64,000 nt of DNA from Hydrogenophaga sp. NFH-34 (GTDB lineage Bacteria; Pseudomonadota; Gammaproteobacteria; Burkholderiales; Burkholderiaceae_C): assembly GCF_021401345.1 (NCBI RefSeq), contig NZ_JACBGE010000009.1:1-64000 (forward strand), read 5' to 3'. Of the stretch, positions 10,688-23,346 are shown one piece after another (the first letter of the stretch is position 1; every line of letters begins with the position of its first letter). Position numbers and translations under genes: made by a program. The notes under the pieces were generated by a model. The model saw only the letters and a list, made by a program, of their open reading frames with translations, searched no databases and was not told the origin of the DNA.

Positions 10688-10689
10688 CC

Positions 10690-10706
10690 CGGGCTCCCGC
10701 CCGTTT
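10690..10706 (+). terminator. Weak hairpin after folD
   Basis: CGGGC (10690-10694) pairs with GCCCG (10699-10703) around loop TCCC and is followed by TTT. It occupies most of the 27-nt gap between convergent folD and the DUF4149 gene. The stem is only 5 bp, so termination would be inefficient. Confidence 0.35.
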
Positions 10707-10714
10707 CAGGCCCT

Positions 10715-11200
10715 TCAGGCGGCCTGGGCAGCGGGCCGCGATAGGCGCCAGAGAACGGCCCCGGCACACAGCCACTGACCGAGCACCAGCACCGTGCCCA
10801 GGCCGTGCCAGACACGCAGGTTGCCGCCGCTGGCGCGGGCGGTCACGATCTTCGGGGCCACCCCGAACTCCTGCACCATGGCGAGCAGCATGCCCGCCAG
10901 CACCAGCCCCATCGTGGCGATGATCGCCTGCAAGGCCTGCACCTGTTTCGGGTCGAGAACATCTCCTGCATCGGACTGCACACGGCCGCGTTCGCGGCGC
11001 AGCAGCACCAGCAGCAACACACCGATCACGAGGCCGGCCTGGCACTGCAGCGAAAACAGATGCGCCGCCACCGGGCCCGCCAACGCCGGGCTGCCCAGCT
11101 TGGCGAACAGCGTGGGCACCGCCACAAAGCTCAGTGCAGAGATGCCCCCCCACCAGAGCGCGGCCAGCAACACGGGCAGGCGGGCCATGGCCGTGCTCAC
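10715..11200 (-). CDS. DUF4149 membrane protein
   Basis: Small integral membrane protein of about 161 residues in the DUF4149 family; its function is not established. Four hydrophobic segments are visible: [16 protein letters not shown] near the N-terminus, a second around [24 protein letters not shown], a third around [15 protein letters not shown], and a fourth around [14 protein letters not shown]. Translation can start at GTG 11200, which overlaps the greA stop by 4 nt (GTGA), or at ATG 11188 four codons in. The coupling to greA favours the GTG. Pairing with greA is typical of Burkholderiales. Confidence 0.75.
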   Translation of the reverse strand: MSTAMARLPVLLAALWWGGISALSFVAVPTLFAKLGSPALAGPVAAHLFSLQCQAGLVIGVLLLVLLRRERGRVQSDAGDVLDPKQVQALQAIIATMGLVLAGMLLAMVQEFGVAPKIVTARASGGNLRVWHGLGTVLVLGQWLCAGAVLWRLSRPAAQAA

Positions 11201-11673
11201 GCGTAACGCACGGCCACGATCTCGTAGCGGCGCACGCCACCAGGGGCCTGCACCTCGGCCGTGTCGCCCTCTTCCTTGCCGATCAGCGCGCGCGCGATCG
11301 GGCTGCTGATATTGATCAGGCCCTGCTTGAGGTCGGCCTCGTCTTCGCCCACGATCTGGTAGGTCACGGTGGTGCCGCTGTCCTCGTCCTCCAGATCGAC
11401 CGTGGCACCGAACACCACACGCCCGCCGGCATCGACAGCGGTGGGATCGATCACCTGCGCGGCCGACAGCTTGCCTTCAATTTCAGCGATGCGGCCTTCG
11501 ATGAAACCCTGGCGTTCTTTCGCCGCGTCGTAGTCGGCGTTTTCGCTCAGGTCGCCCTGGGCGCGCGCTTCGGCAATCGCCTGGATCACCGCCGGACGCT
11601 CCACGGTCTTGAGCTTGTGCAGCTCGGTCTTGAGCATTTCGGCGCCGCGCCGGGTGATGGGAAAGGTGGCCAT
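11197..11673 (-). CDS. greA: Transcription elongation factor GreA
   Basis: GreA enters the RNA polymerase secondary channel and stimulates cleavage of backtracked RNA. The protein is 158 residues, the standard length. It has the N-terminal coiled coil (about 1-75, with [14 protein letters not shown] and the tip acidic residues in [12 protein letters not shown]) and the C-terminal FKBP-like domain ending in [14 protein letters not shown]. The open frame runs 18 codons upstream, but ATG 11673 is the family start and has an AGGAGA ribosome site. It overlaps the downstream DUF4149 gene. In related genomes greA often follows carB; here two genes lie between. Confidence 0.96.
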   Translation of the reverse strand: MATFPITRRGAEMLKTELHKLKTVERPAVIQAIAEARAQGDLSENADYDAAKERQGFIEGRIAEIEGKLSAAQVIDPTAVDAGGRVVFGATVDLEDEDSGTTVTYQIVGEDEADLKQGLINISSPIARALIGKEEGDTAEVQAPGGVRRYEIVAVRYA

Positions 11674-11716
11674 GGCTCTGGTCTCCTGATTCTGGGTGCC
11701 CGCAGCCGGGCATACG

Positions 11717-11752
11717 ACAAAAAGCAAACCGCCGATCGTTTCCGGTCGGCGG
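11717..11752 (-). terminator. Intrinsic terminator after the alpha/beta hydrolase gene
   Basis: On the minus strand CCGCCGA pairs with TCGGCGG (11746-11752 with 11729-11735) across a short loop and is followed by TTTGCTTTTTG. It lies between the hydrolase stop and the greA start, so it probably separates hydrolase transcription from greA. The greA promoter must then be very close to its start or within this gap. Confidence 0.6.
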
Positions 11753-11804
11753 CCATTGAAATGAAATTATGCCCTGAAACGCGGACCGGACTGAGCCCGG
11801 CGCG

Positions 11805-12533
11805 TCAGTCGCGCCCAGCCCGTTCGATGGCGTCGGCCAGGCGCTCCGGGTCGGTGAAACACAGCTCGTGGCTGCCCGCACATTCGACCAACCGGAACAG
11901 ACCCAGGCGCTCCGACAACCGCGGGTGCCAGGGCAGGCTGTGCGGCAGGGCCGTGTCCTGCTGGCAGTTGATGTAGCTCTTGCCCAGGTTCATGGCGGCC
12001 AGGGGTGTCGACAGGCGTGCCTTGTCGACGAAAGTCTTGTTGGGGTGCGGGTTGAGCCAGCCGTAGGTTTTTTCGGCCAACGCAGCGTCGGCATCGTTGA
12101 TGAAGGCCTCGCGCCAGATCGGGTACGGCAGCATCACTGCGCCGTCATTCGCCGCTGCGATGCCATCGAAAAGGGCCACATAGTGCGGCGGCACCAGGTC
12201 GTTGAGGCTCTCACCATCCAGGGGCACAAAGGCGTTCCAGTACACCAGGCGCCGAATGCGGCTCGGCACCTGATCGGCCACATGGCTGATGACCATGCCG
12301 CCGTAGCTGTGTCCCATCAGGCGGACGTCTTTCAGGTCCTGGGTTTCCAGGTAATCCACCAGCGAAGCCACCGCATCGGTCAGGCCCGTGGTGCGGCGAT
12401 TGTCGCCCGGCCGGTTACCAGCCAGCGTGGGACAGTGCACGGTGTGGCCTCGGTCGCGCAGATGCCGGGCCACCGGCTCCATCAGCTCGCCGGTGTGCCA
12501 GGCACCGTGAACAAGAACATAGGTATCGGCCAT
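11805..12533 (-). CDS. Alpha/beta hydrolase (esterase-like)
   Basis: Soluble hydrolase of 242 residues with an alpha/beta fold; the substrate is unknown. The oxyanion region LVHGAWHTGE is near the N-terminus, the nucleophile elbow GHSYGG places the serine at S76, and the likely catalytic histidine is H222 in AGSHEL. The short form with HGAW and GHSYGG resembles plant methylesterase/hydroxynitrile-lyase-like proteins common in soil bacteria. The ATG at 12533 was chosen because GAGGAGA sits just upstream. It lies 136 nt downstream of an AraC regulator on the same strand, which is a likely controller. A terminator follows. Confidence 0.8.
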   Translation of the reverse strand: MADTYVLVHGAWHTGELMEPVARHLRDRGHTVHCPTLAGNRPGDNRRTTGLTDAVASLVDYLETQDLKDVRLMGHSYGGMVISHVADQVPSRIRRLVYWNAFVPLDGESLNDLVPPHYVALFDGIAAANDGAVMLPYPIWREAFINDADAALAEKTYGWLNPHPNKTFVDKARLSTPLAAMNLGKSYINCQQDTALPHSLPWHPRLSERLGLFRLVECAGSHELCFTDPERLADAIERAGRD

Positions 12534-12669
12534 GAGAGTCTCCTCAATGGGGGTTGACAAGACGGCGGCAAAGCGCCGCACGCCCCGTCAATCTAGGCAG
12601 TCGCTGCTCCCGTGGGTGGCCGATTCGTGCCGCGTGGATCGCCGGATGCTGCCAACCGGCGGCTCGCAC

Positions 12670-13650
12670 TCAGGGTCGGCGAGCCTGCGCCCAGCGCTTC
12701 GGCGTCTCACCATGGACGCGCTGAAACTCGCGCGCGAAATGGGACGCATCGGTGTAGCCGCAGCGCCGGCCGATCTCGGCCATCGTCAGACCGGACAGGC
12801 GGGCTTGCAACAGCAAGGCGCCCGCATGCTCCATGCGCACATGGCGCCACCGCGCAGCCACCGTCTCCCCCGCGGCGGCAAAGGCCCGATGCAGGGTGCG
12901 TGGCGACACGCCCAATTCGGCAGCGAGATCGGTCACACGCCAGTCCGGCTCGCCCAGCCGCTCGCGCATGCGGGCCAGCGACCGCCGGTGCAGCAGCCCT
13001 TGCCCCACCCCGCCACCACCAGCGTGGTCCACGGGGGGCGGCTCCAGCGCGGCTGCCAACAAGGCGCCGAACTGTTCTTCGAGCCAGGACGGCGCCATCT
13101 GCAGCGCCAGCTCGGGCGAACGCCCGAGCTGCAGACTCAGCGCCGAGAGCATCGCGCCCCAACCACGTTCCCGGTGGGCCACACGCGCTTCGCGCGTGTC
13201 GACGGTTTGCAGCCAGGTGCCGACCCAGGCGCGCGGCATCTGCACCGAAAGGCAAGTGACCGAGTGCGGAAAGTGCAGCTCGTAGGTCTGCGCCGAGTCG
13301 ACCAGCACCGCATCGCCGGCACGCAACTGCACGATGCGACCGCCTTGCCGCACCTGCCAGGGCTGCTCGGTCTGGGTGATGAGATAGAAGGGCAGCGCCC
13401 GGCTGCGCGCGATGCCGACCGGGGTGCGGTAGACATCCTGGGTGGACGCTTCGACGCGATTCAGCGCCAGCTGGGTCAGCGGCAGGTGGGTCAGCCGCCC
13501 GTCAAAGCAGTCGGCCAGCCGCGACTGGCAGTCCATCTCCAGGAAGGCCTCGCAGATCGCCCCGACCCAATAATCCAGACGCTCGCGAGGGCGTGCCTGC
13601 GCGGTGGTCCATTCGCGCAGGGGAGAGGCGGCAGAAAACACGGCGGGCAT
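12670..13650 (-). CDS. AraC-family transcriptional regulator
   Basis: Regulator of 326 residues. The N-terminal part (about 40-210) looks like the AraC_binding_2 ligand domain, with a cupin-like stretch around RAGDAVLVDSAQTYEL. The C-terminal 100 residues hold two helix-turn-helix motifs: LAAELGVSPRTLHRAFA, and MAEIGRRCGYTDASHFAREFQRVHGETPKRW, the AraC signature. The hydrolase on the same strand downstream is its probable target or operon partner. The pair separates carB from greA, which suggests insertion into an older carAB-greA order. The effector is unknown. Confidence 0.85.
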   Translation of the reverse strand: MPAVFSAASPLREWTTAQARPRERLDYWVGAICEAFLEMDCQSRLADCFDGRLTHLPLTQLALNRVEASTQDVYRTPVGIARSRALPFYLITQTEQPWQVRQGGRIVQLRAGDAVLVDSAQTYELHFPHSVTCLSVQMPRAWVGTWLQTVDTREARVAHRERGWGAMLSALSLQLGRSPELALQMAPSWLEEQFGALLAAALEPPPVDHAGGGGVGQGLLHRRSLARMRERLGEPDWRVTDLAAELGVSPRTLHRAFAAAGETVAARWRHVRMEHAGALLLQARLSGLTMAEIGRRCGYTDASHFAREFQRVHGETPKRWAQARRP

Positions 13651-13719
13651 GGCCGCAATCTAGCGACCATGCCCGCAGGGAACAAGGGGAGAACCACCAC
13701 CAACGCACGGCATTCAGCC

Positions 13720-13795
13720 GATCCGGCGCCGGGCCGCCTCACGCCGGATCAGCCCCCTCGGGGGGCAACGACCCGCGCGTGCAGCGAAGCGTGGG
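13720..13795 (-). repeat. 76-bp interspersed palindromic repeat, copy A (after carB)
   Basis: Read on the minus strand, this begins 2 nt after the carB stop. It shares an extended match with 57020-57095: a CCCACGCT start, a GCGCGGGTCG segment, the palindromic core GCCCCCCGAGGGGGC, and a GGCGGCCCGGCGCCGG end; differences cluster in the linkers. The core can fold into a hairpin and might help terminate carAB. It fills about half of the 147-nt carB-araC gap, so the araC promoter must share this space. Confidence 0.8.
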
Positions 13796-13797
13796 AC

Positions 13798-17075
<3,278 letters not shown>

Positions 17076-17076
<1 letters not shown>

Positions 17077-18239
17077 TATTTGTTCTCCTGGGCCTGGGTC
17101 ATCAACGCCACGAAGCGATCAAACAGGTAGCCGATGTCGTGCGGGCCCGGCGAGGCTTCCGGGTGGCCCTGGAAGCAGAAAGCGGGCTTGTCGGTGCGGG
17201 CCAGGCCCTGCAGCGTGCCGTCGAACAGGCTCACGTGCGTGGCACGCAGGTTCGCAGGCAGCGTCTTCTCGTCCACCGCGAAGCCATGGTTCTGGCTGGT
17301 GATGCTCACACGGCCGCTGTCCAGATCCTTGACCGGGTGGTTGGCGCCGTGGTGGCCGAACTTCATTTTGAAAGTCTTGGCGCCCGAAGCCAGGGCCATG
17401 ATCTGGTGCCCGAGGCAGATACCGAAAGTGGGCACACCCGCTTCGATGATCTCGCGCGAAGCGGCAATGGCGTAGTCGCAAGGTTCCGGATCGCCAGGGC
17501 CGTTGGAGAGGAAGACACCGTTCGGCTTGAGCTTGAACACGTCGGCCGCAGGCGTCTGGGCGGGCACCACGGTGATCTTGCAACCACGCTGAGCCAGCAT
17601 GCGCAGGATGTTTTTCTTGACCCCGAAGTCGTAGGCCACGACATGGAACTTGGGGGCGATCTGCTCGCCGTAACCGAAGCCCAGTTGCCATTCGGTCTGG
17701 GTCCAACCATAGGGCTCGGCGGTGCTGACCACCTGGGCCAGGTCTTGCCCGGCCATGTTCGGCGCGGCCTGGGCCGCCGCGATGGCCTGGGCGCGGTGCG
17801 CATCGGTCAGCGCCTCGCCAGCCGGCAAGGCCAGGATGCACCCGTTCTGGGCGCCGTGCGTGCGCAGGCGGCGCGTGAGTGCGCGGGTGTCGAGATCGGC
17901 GATGGCGACCGTGCCTTCGGCCTGCAGGTATTCGGACAGGGTCTGCTCGCAACGGAAGTTGGAAGCCAGCAGGGGCAGGTCTTTGATGATCAGGCCGGCA
18001 GCATGGACGCGATGGGCCTCCACGTCTTCACGGTTGACCCCGGTGTTGCCGATGTGCGGGTACGTGAGCGTGACGATCTGCTGACAATAGCTGGGATCGG
18101 TGAGGATTTCCTGGTAGCCGGTCAGCGAGGTGTTGAACACCACTTCGCCAACCGTCTGGCCAGTTGCGCCGATGGAGATGCCTGTAAAGACCGTGCCGTC
18201 GGCGAGCGCTAGAAGGGCTTTCGGGTGGACGGGAAGCAC
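17076..18239 (-). CDS. carA: Carbamoyl-phosphate synthase small subunit
   Basis: Glutamine amidotransferase subunit that hydrolyses glutamine and passes ammonia to CarB. The protein is 387 residues. The C-terminal class I amidotransferase domain has the nucleophile elbow GICLGHQ (C275) and the H359/E361 pair in GHPEASPG. The N-terminal CarA domain has the family stretch [21 protein letters not shown]. The start was set at GTG 18239 because GGAG lies 8 nt upstream and the preceding 46 codons of open frame show no family similarity. A perfect TATAAT lies about 175 nt upstream, giving a long leader that might carry regulation. Confidence 0.96.
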
Positions 18240-18415
18240 GGTTTTCTCCAGAGATTGTGGGGCCCAACCCGACCCGCCATGGGCCTGCCTGAGGAATCCT
18301 GCTCGCGCGCAAGCCGCCCGGAAAGGCCGGGGATTCGCGACGGTCAGGGAGTCTTGGCAGGACGCCGGGGCGGGCACAAACAGAAGGGTTGCGCCGATTG
18401 CGGGTAAACCCCGGA

Positions 18416-18421
18416 ATTATA
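18416..18421 (-). promoter_or_regulatory. Candidate carAB promoter (-10 box)
   Basis: A perfect TATAAT on the minus strand sits upstream of carA, between it and the trmH stop. No good -35 element is present 16-18 nt upstream. Transcription from here would give a leader of about 170 nt. The same gap also holds small GC hairpins around 18430-18475 that could end the upstream trmH transcript. Confidence 0.5.
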
Positions 18422-18484
18422 GCCTCCGGCTGCCATCCCCCCTTGGGGAAATCCCCTGTCTCACCAGGGCAGGCAAGCTACGGG

Positions 18485-19261
18485 TCAGAATCCGCGGGCC
18501 GCTGCACTCGCGTGCAGGCAGATCGCAGCGGCGGCGGCCACGTTCAGCGATTCCTCACCCCCAGGCTGGATGATGCGCACCGGCTGGCTGGCCTGGGCCT
18601 CCAGAGCAGGGGTGACACCCTGCCCTTCGTGCCCGAGCACCCACGCGCAGGGCCAGGGCAGCCGGGCCTGGTGCAGAAAATCCCCGCGGTGCGAACTGGT
18701 CACCAGCAGGGGAACGCCCAGCGCAGCCAGGTCATCCACTGCCAGCCCTTCCACGAGGTGCAGCGCAAAATGCCCCCCCATGCCGGCGCGAACGACCTTG
18801 GGCGACCACAACGCTGCCGTGCCCTTGAGCGCCAGCACCTGCGCAAAACCGAAAGCCGACGCGCAGCGCAGGATCGCACCGACGTTGCCTGCGTCCTGCA
18901 GGCGGTCGAGCACCACGGCCGAACGCCCCGACTGCACCCCGGTGGTCGCGGGCAGATCCCACACGAAGCCCATGCCGGCGGGCGACTCCAGCCCACTGAT
19001 GCCAGCCATCAGCGCGTCGGGAACAAGGTATTGGCGCGGCGCAATGTCGCGCAAGTCGGACGGCACGGACGACCAGGCCGATTCGGCGAACACCGCCAGG
19101 GCGGGCCGGTGCCCACGCGCCAGCAGCGCCCGGCACAGGTGGTCCCCCTCCAGCCAAACCTGGCCCTGCTTGCGGTAGGCCGTGCTGTCCTGCGCCAGCA
19201 GCCGCAAGCGCTTGAGCAGCGGGTTGTCGCGCGAGGTGATCGGGGTCGGGGCAGAGCTCAT
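18485..19261 (-). CDS. TrmH/SpoU-family RNA 2'-O-methyltransferase
   Basis: SPOUT-fold RNA methyltransferase of 258 residues. The N-terminal substrate-binding part (about 1-100) includes [16 protein letters not shown]. The C-terminal SpoU domain carries the motifs [30 protein letters not shown] and a closing [15 protein letters not shown], which form the trefoil knot that binds AdoMet. It resembles 23S rRNA methylases such as RlmB, but the exact target base cannot be assigned. The ATG overlaps the rnhB stop by 4 nt. It is the last gene of the long envelope cluster. Confidence 0.88.
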   Translation of the reverse strand: MSSAPTPITSRDNPLLKRLRLLAQDSTAYRKQGQVWLEGDHLCRALLARGHRPALAVFAESAWSSVPSDLRDIAPRQYLVPDALMAGISGLESPAGMGFVWDLPATTGVQSGRSAVVLDRLQDAGNVGAILRCASAFGFAQVLALKGTAALWSPKVVRAGMGGHFALHLVEGLAVDDLAALGVPLLVTSSHRGDFLHQARLPWPCAWVLGHEGQGVTPALEAQASQPVRIIQPGGEESLNVAAAAAICLHASAAARGF

Positions 19262-19911
19262 TGGGTGTCACCGGGCGAAACCGCCACCCGGTGGGTGGCC
19301 AGTGCCTGCGCCACCGGCGCAAACGAGCGTCGGTGTTCGGGCAGGGGACCATGCGCCTGCAAGGCCGCCAGATGCACGGCCGTGCCATAACCTTTGTGGC
19401 GGTCAAACCCGTACTCAGGGTGGCGGCCATGCAGCTCGGCCAGGAGGCGGTCCCGCGTGACCTTGGCCAGAATGGACGCCGCCGAAATGGCCGGCACCAG
19501 CGCATCGCCCGAGACGATGGCTTCGGCCAGCACGTCCAGTGCCGGCAGGCGGTTGCCGTCCACCAGCACCTTTGACGGCTTCAGGCGCAAGCCTTGCACG
19601 GCACGCTGCATCGCCAGCATGGTGGCATGCAGGATGTTGAGACGGTCGATCTCCTCCACCGATGCCTGCGCCACGCTGCAGCACAAGGCCTTGGCCCGGA
19701 TCTCATCATACAAGCGCTCGCGCTGGCGGGCGGTCAGTTTCTTGGAATCGGCCAGTCCCTGGATGGGAGCCCGATCGTCCAGGATGACGGCTGCCGCCAC
19801 CACCGGACCGGCCAGCGGCCCGCGCCCGGCTTCGTCCACACCCGCGACCAGACCGGGACTGTCCCAATGCAGACAGGCCTGCTCAGCCTTCAAGAACTTT
19901 TTCGATCGCAT
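19258..19911 (-). CDS. rnhB: Ribonuclease HII
   Basis: Endonuclease that cuts RNA in RNA-DNA hybrids, including single ribonucleotides in DNA. With the ATG at 19911 the protein is 217 residues. The active site motif [12 protein letters not shown] is near the N-terminus, the second acidic region is [17 protein letters not shown], and [11 protein letters not shown] carries the third conserved Asp. The gene overlaps the end of lpxB by 29 nt. A longer in-frame extension into lpxB is not family-like. It follows lpxB, as in many proteobacteria. Confidence 0.94.
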   Translation of the reverse strand: MRSKKFLKAEQACLHWDSPGLVAGVDEAGRGPLAGPVVAAAVILDDRAPIQGLADSKKLTARQRERLYDEIRAKALCCSVAQASVEEIDRLNILHATMLAMQRAVQGLRLKPSKVLVDGNRLPALDVLAEAIVSGDALVPAISAASILAKVTRDRLLAELHGRHPEYGFDRHKGYGTAVHLAALQAHGPLPEHRRSFAPVAQALATHRVAVSPGDTQ

Positions 19912-21031
19912 CGGCGGCCAGTCGGGCAGTGTCTCGTCGCAAGGTGTGGTGCAGTGCCTCGAAGCGGGCCTGCAAGGCCGCCATTTTCTCCGGTGCGTCG
20001 AGCCAGGCCAGGGTTTCGCGCGCCAAGGCCCCCGGTGTGGCGGCCTCCTGCAGGAGCTCGGGCACGACAAAATCGTTGCACAGAATGTTGGGCAGGCCCA
20101 CCCAGGGTTGCAGGCGCTTGCCGCGCATGATCCACCACGAGAGCAGATTCATGTTGTAGGCAATCACCATGGGCCGCTTGAACAGGGCCGCCTCCAGCGT
20201 GGCGGTGCCACTGGCAATCAGGGTCACGTCACACGCTGTCAGCACGGCGTGCGACTGGCCGTCAACAATCCGCAGGGCATCACCCAGGCCGCAGTCACGC
20301 GCCATGCCTTCGAGGCGCGCGCGCAGCGCCGGCACCGCCGGCACGAGGAACCGCAGGTGCGGGCGCACCCGGTGCATGAGGGCTGCGGCCTCGAAAAACC
20401 GGCGCCCCAGGTACTGCACTTCCGAGGCACGGCTCCCGGGGAGGATGGCGACCACCGTCTCATCCGCGCCCAGACCCAGGTGCTCACGCGCGGCAGCGCG
20501 GTCGGGCTGGAGCGGAATCACGTTCGCCAAAGGATGACCGACATAGGTGGCGGCAATGCCCTGCTGGGCCAGCAAATCCGGTTCGAACGGAAAGATGCAC
20601 AGCACATGATCGGCACTGCGGCGGATTTTTTCGATGCGCTCCGGCCGCCACGCCCAGATCGAGGGACAGACGAAATGGACCGTGCGCACGCCCTCGGCCT
20701 TGAGCGCCGCCTCCAGGTCGAGGTTGAAATCGGGGGCATCGACACCGATGAACACATCGGGACGTTGCGCGGCGGTCAGCAAACGGTCGCGCAGATCGCG
20801 CCGAATGCCGACGATCTCGCGGTAATGGCGCAGCACCTCGATGTAGCCGCGGACGGCGAGCTTTTCGCTGGGCCACCAGGCGTCGAAACCGCGTTCGACC
20901 ATGCGCGCACCCCCAATACCCACCGCCGACAGATCGGGCCAGCGCGCACGCAGGCCATCCAGCAGCAAGCCGGCCAGCAAGTCGCCCGAGGTTTCGCCCG
21001 CCACCAGGGCCAAGCGTCTGGAAGGATTCAT
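19883..21031 (-). CDS. lpxB: Lipid-A-disaccharide synthase
   Basis: Membrane-associated GT19 glycosyltransferase joining UDP-2,3-diacylglucosamine to lipid X to make the lipid A disaccharide. The protein is 382 residues, the usual length. Family signatures are [13 protein letters not shown] at the N-terminus, the [10 protein letters not shown] motif, [32 protein letters not shown] (here [10 protein letters not shown]) and [13 protein letters not shown] in the C-terminal domain. It starts 4 nt after lpxA and overlaps rnhB. Confidence 0.97.
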   Translation of the reverse strand: MNPSRRLALVAGETSGDLLAGLLLDGLRARWPDLSAVGIGGARMVERGFDAWWPSEKLAVRGYIEVLRHYREIVGIRRDLRDRLLTAAQRPDVFIGVDAPDFNLDLEAALKAEGVRTVHFVCPSIWAWRPERIEKIRRSADHVLCIFPFEPDLLAQQGIAATYVGHPLANVIPLQPDRAAAREHLGLGADETVVAILPGSRASEVQYLGRRFFEAAALMHRVRPHLRFLVPAVPALRARLEGMARDCGLGDALRIVDGQSHAVLTACDVTLIASGTATLEAALFKRPMVIAYNMNLLSWWIMRGKRLQPWVGLPNILCNDFVVPELLQEAATPGALARETLAWLDAPEKMAALQARFEALHHTLRRDTARLAADAIEKVLEG

Positions 21032-21035
21032 GGTC

Positions 21036-21830
21036 TCAGCGGACGATGCCGCGCTGCGATGTCGTGGCGGCCAGGAAGTCGAGCATCATCTGCACATCGC
21101 CCGCGCCTTCGGGAAAGCGTTGAACCAACCCCGCAATCTGCTCGCGGGCGTCGTCGAGCGTGCGCCCCTCGCGATACAAGGCCTTGTGCATGGCTTTCAC
21201 GGCGCCGATGCGCTCGGCCGAAAAACCGCGCCGGCGCAAACCTTCGAAATTCATGGAGCGCGCACCTGCCGGATGGCCTTCGCTCATCACGAAAGGAGGC
21301 TGGTCCGCCAGCAGCACCGAACCCATGGCCGTCATGCCGTGGGCGCCAATGCGAACGAACTGGTGCACACAGGTATAGGCACCAAGGATCACCCAGTCGC
21401 CCACCACCACATGGCCGGCAATCTGGGCGTTGTTGGCGAAGATGGTGTGGTTACCCACCACGCAATCGTGCGCCAGGTGGGTGTAGGCCATCATCCAGTT
21501 GTCGTCACCCAGACGGGTGACACCGCCGCCTTGCACGGTCCCGATGTGGTAAGTGCTGAACTCGCGGACGGTGTTGCGGTCGCCGATCACCAACTCACAG
21601 GGCTCGCCCTGGTACTTCTTGTCCTGGTTGATCGCGCCCAGCGAAACGAACTGGAAGATGCGGTTGTCGCTACCGATGGTCGTGTGCCCCTCGATCACGC
21701 AGTGCGGCCCGACGCTGGTACCGGGCCCGATCTTCACGTCAGGCCCCACAATGCTGTAGGGACCGATGCTGACCGTGCTGTCGAGTTCGGCCGCCGGATC
21801 CACCAGCGCGGTGGGATGGATGTTGGCCAT
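21036..21830 (-). CDS. lpxA: UDP-N-acetylglucosamine acyltransferase
   Basis: First step of lipid A synthesis: transfer of R-3-hydroxyacyl from ACP to UDP-GlcNAc. The protein is 264 residues and made largely of hexapeptide repeats forming a left-handed beta helix (for example VSIGPYSIVGPDVKIGPGT). The catalytic histidine lies in the stretch AYTHLAHDCVVGNH. The C-terminal helical domain follows LRRRGFSAERIGA. The start is ATG 21830 (MANIHPTALV); upstream codons are not conserved-looking. It is 20 nt after fabZ. Confidence 0.97.
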   Translation of the reverse strand: MANIHPTALVDPAAELDSTVSIGPYSIVGPDVKIGPGTSVGPHCVIEGHTTIGSDNRIFQFVSLGAINQDKKYQGEPCELVIGDRNTVREFSTYHIGTVQGGGVTRLGDDNWMMAYTHLAHDCVVGNHTIFANNAQIAGHVVVGDWVILGAYTCVHQFVRIGAHGMTAMGSVLLADQPPFVMSEGHPAGARSMNFEGLRRRGFSAERIGAVKAMHKALYREGRTLDDAREQIAGLVQRFPEGAGDVQMMLDFLAATTSQRGIVR

Positions 21831-21850
21831 GCCTGCCCTGCCCCCGGCGT

Positions 21851-22291
21851 TCAGGCCACGGTGCGCATGGTGCACATGAGCTCGGCCTCGCAGGCAATCT
21901 CGTCGCCAACCCGGGCCACACCCTTGAATTTGAAAATACCGGCCTTCATGCGGTCCAGCGTCACGTCCATCACCAGCTGATCACCCGGCTCCACCGGGCG
22001 CTTGAAACGCGCCCCATCAATGCCGGCAAAGTAATAAACCGTCTTGTCGTCGGGTGTGGTGCCCAGCGTGTCGAAAGCCAGCAGGGCTGCCGTCTGCGCC
22101 ATGGCTTCGAGCATGTAGACCCCCGGGAACACCGGGCGATGCGGAAAATGCCCGTTGAAGATCGGCTCGTTGATGGTCACGTTCTTGAGAGCGCGGATGC
22201 TCTTGCCCTTGTCGATGTCGAGCACCCGGTCCACCAGCAGGATCGGGTAGCGATGCGGCAGTTGCTTGAGAATCTGGTGAATGTCCATCAT
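21851..22291 (-). CDS. fabZ: 3-hydroxyacyl-ACP dehydratase FabZ
   Basis: Hot-dog-fold dehydratase of fatty-acid synthesis, 146 residues. The signature [13 protein letters not shown] and the catalytic histidine in [21 protein letters not shown] are clear. The first ATG overlaps the lpxD stop by 4 nt; a second ATG is the next codon, so either may serve. Its place between lpxD and lpxA is universal in proteobacteria and balances phospholipid against lipid A synthesis from the same 3-hydroxyacyl-ACP pool. Confidence 0.97.
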   Translation of the reverse strand: MMDIHQILKQLPHRYPILLVDRVLDIDKGKSIRALKNVTINEPIFNGHFPHRPVFPGVYMLEAMAQTAALLAFDTLGTTPDDKTVYYFAGIDGARFKRPVEPGDQLVMDVTLDRMKAGIFKFKGVARVGDEIACEAELMCTMRTVA

Positions 22292-23340
22292 GGCGCGGTC
22301 TTGTTCTGGAGGGCTTGTTCAATGGCCTGCTCGGCGGCTTTCAGGCGCTCTCGCAGGCGGTTCAATTGCTTCAGGGAAGCGGCGTTCTTCTCCCAGGACG
22401 CATTGTCGTCGATGGGAAACATGCCGGTGTAGTGGCCTCGCGTGCGGATCGAGCGCGTGACCACCGAAGCGGCAGAGATGTGCACGTCATCGGCCAGACT
22501 CAGGTGTCCCAGGACCACCGCGCCACCGCCCACCGTGCAACGCTCTCCGATGGTGGCACTGCCCGCCACGCCGACGCACCCGGCCATGGCCGTGTGCGCG
22601 CCGACCCGGACGTTGTGTCCGATCTGGATCAGGTTGTCGAGCTTGACACCGTCGCCGATGACCGTATCTTCCAGGGCGCCGCGGTCGATGCAGGTGTTGG
22701 CCCCGATTTCGACGTCATTGCCGATGTGCACCGCCCCAAGCTGCTCGATCTTGATCCATTGGCCTTTGTGCGGTGCAAAACCAAAGCCATCGGCCCCGAT
22801 CACCACGCCGGGGTGCAGGATGCAGCGCTCACCGATGCGGCAGCCATCACCCACCGTCACCCGCGGAGCGATGCGCGTACCCGCGCCCACCACAGTGTCA
22901 TCGCCCAGCACGCTGTGGGCGCCGATGCGAGCACCCGGACCGACCACGGCACGGGCTCCGATCACGGCGAAGGGGCCGACGGACACATCCACGCCAATAT
23001 GGGCTTCGGGATGGATGTGGGCTGTGGCATCCACGGCCGGTGCCACCCCTGCTTCGTGTTGCCGGCGCCACCATTGGGTCAAACGGGCGAAGTACAGATA
23101 GGGATCATCCGCGACGACACAGGCGCCCAGCGCCTGGCCTTGCGCTTCCAGCGACGAAGGCACGATCACGGCTGAGGCCCGGCAATCGGCCAGCAGACCC
23201 GCGTAGCGCGGATGCGACACGAAGGACAGCTCCCCGACCCGCGCCGCAGCCAGCGACGCCAGCCCGGAGATCTCCCTCGACCCGTCACCAACCAGGCGAC
23301 CGCCCAGTTCGGCGACGATGCGCCCCAGGGTGATGGTCAT
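22288..23340 (-). CDS. lpxD: UDP-3-O-(3-hydroxyacyl)glucosamine N-acyltransferase
   Basis: Third lipid A enzyme, adding the N-linked hydroxyacyl chain. The protein is 350 residues. An N-terminal uridine-binding domain (about 1-100) precedes the hexapeptide beta helix (for example [20 protein letters not shown] and onwards). The catalytic histidine is expected in the [10 protein letters not shown] segment. The C-terminal helix runs through [19 protein letters not shown]. It lies 6 nt after skp and overlaps fabZ. Confidence 0.96.
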   Translation of the reverse strand: MTITLGRIVAELGGRLVGDGSREISGLASLAAARVGELSFVSHPRYAGLLADCRASAVIVPSSLEAQGQALGACVVADDPYLYFARLTQWWRRQHEAGVAPAVDATAHIHPEAHIGVDVSVGPFAVIGARAVVGPGARIGAHSVLGDDTVVGAGTRIAPRVTVGDGCRIGERCILHPGVVIGADGFGFAPHKGQWIKIEQLGAVHIGNDVEIGANTCIDRGALEDTVIGDGVKLDNLIQIGHNVRVGAHTAMAGCVGVAGSATIGERCTVGGGAVVLGHLSLADDVHISAASVVTRSIRTRGHYTGMFPIDDNASWEKNAASLKQLNRLRERLKAAEQAIEQALQNKTAP

Positions 23341-23346
23341 GCGGGG

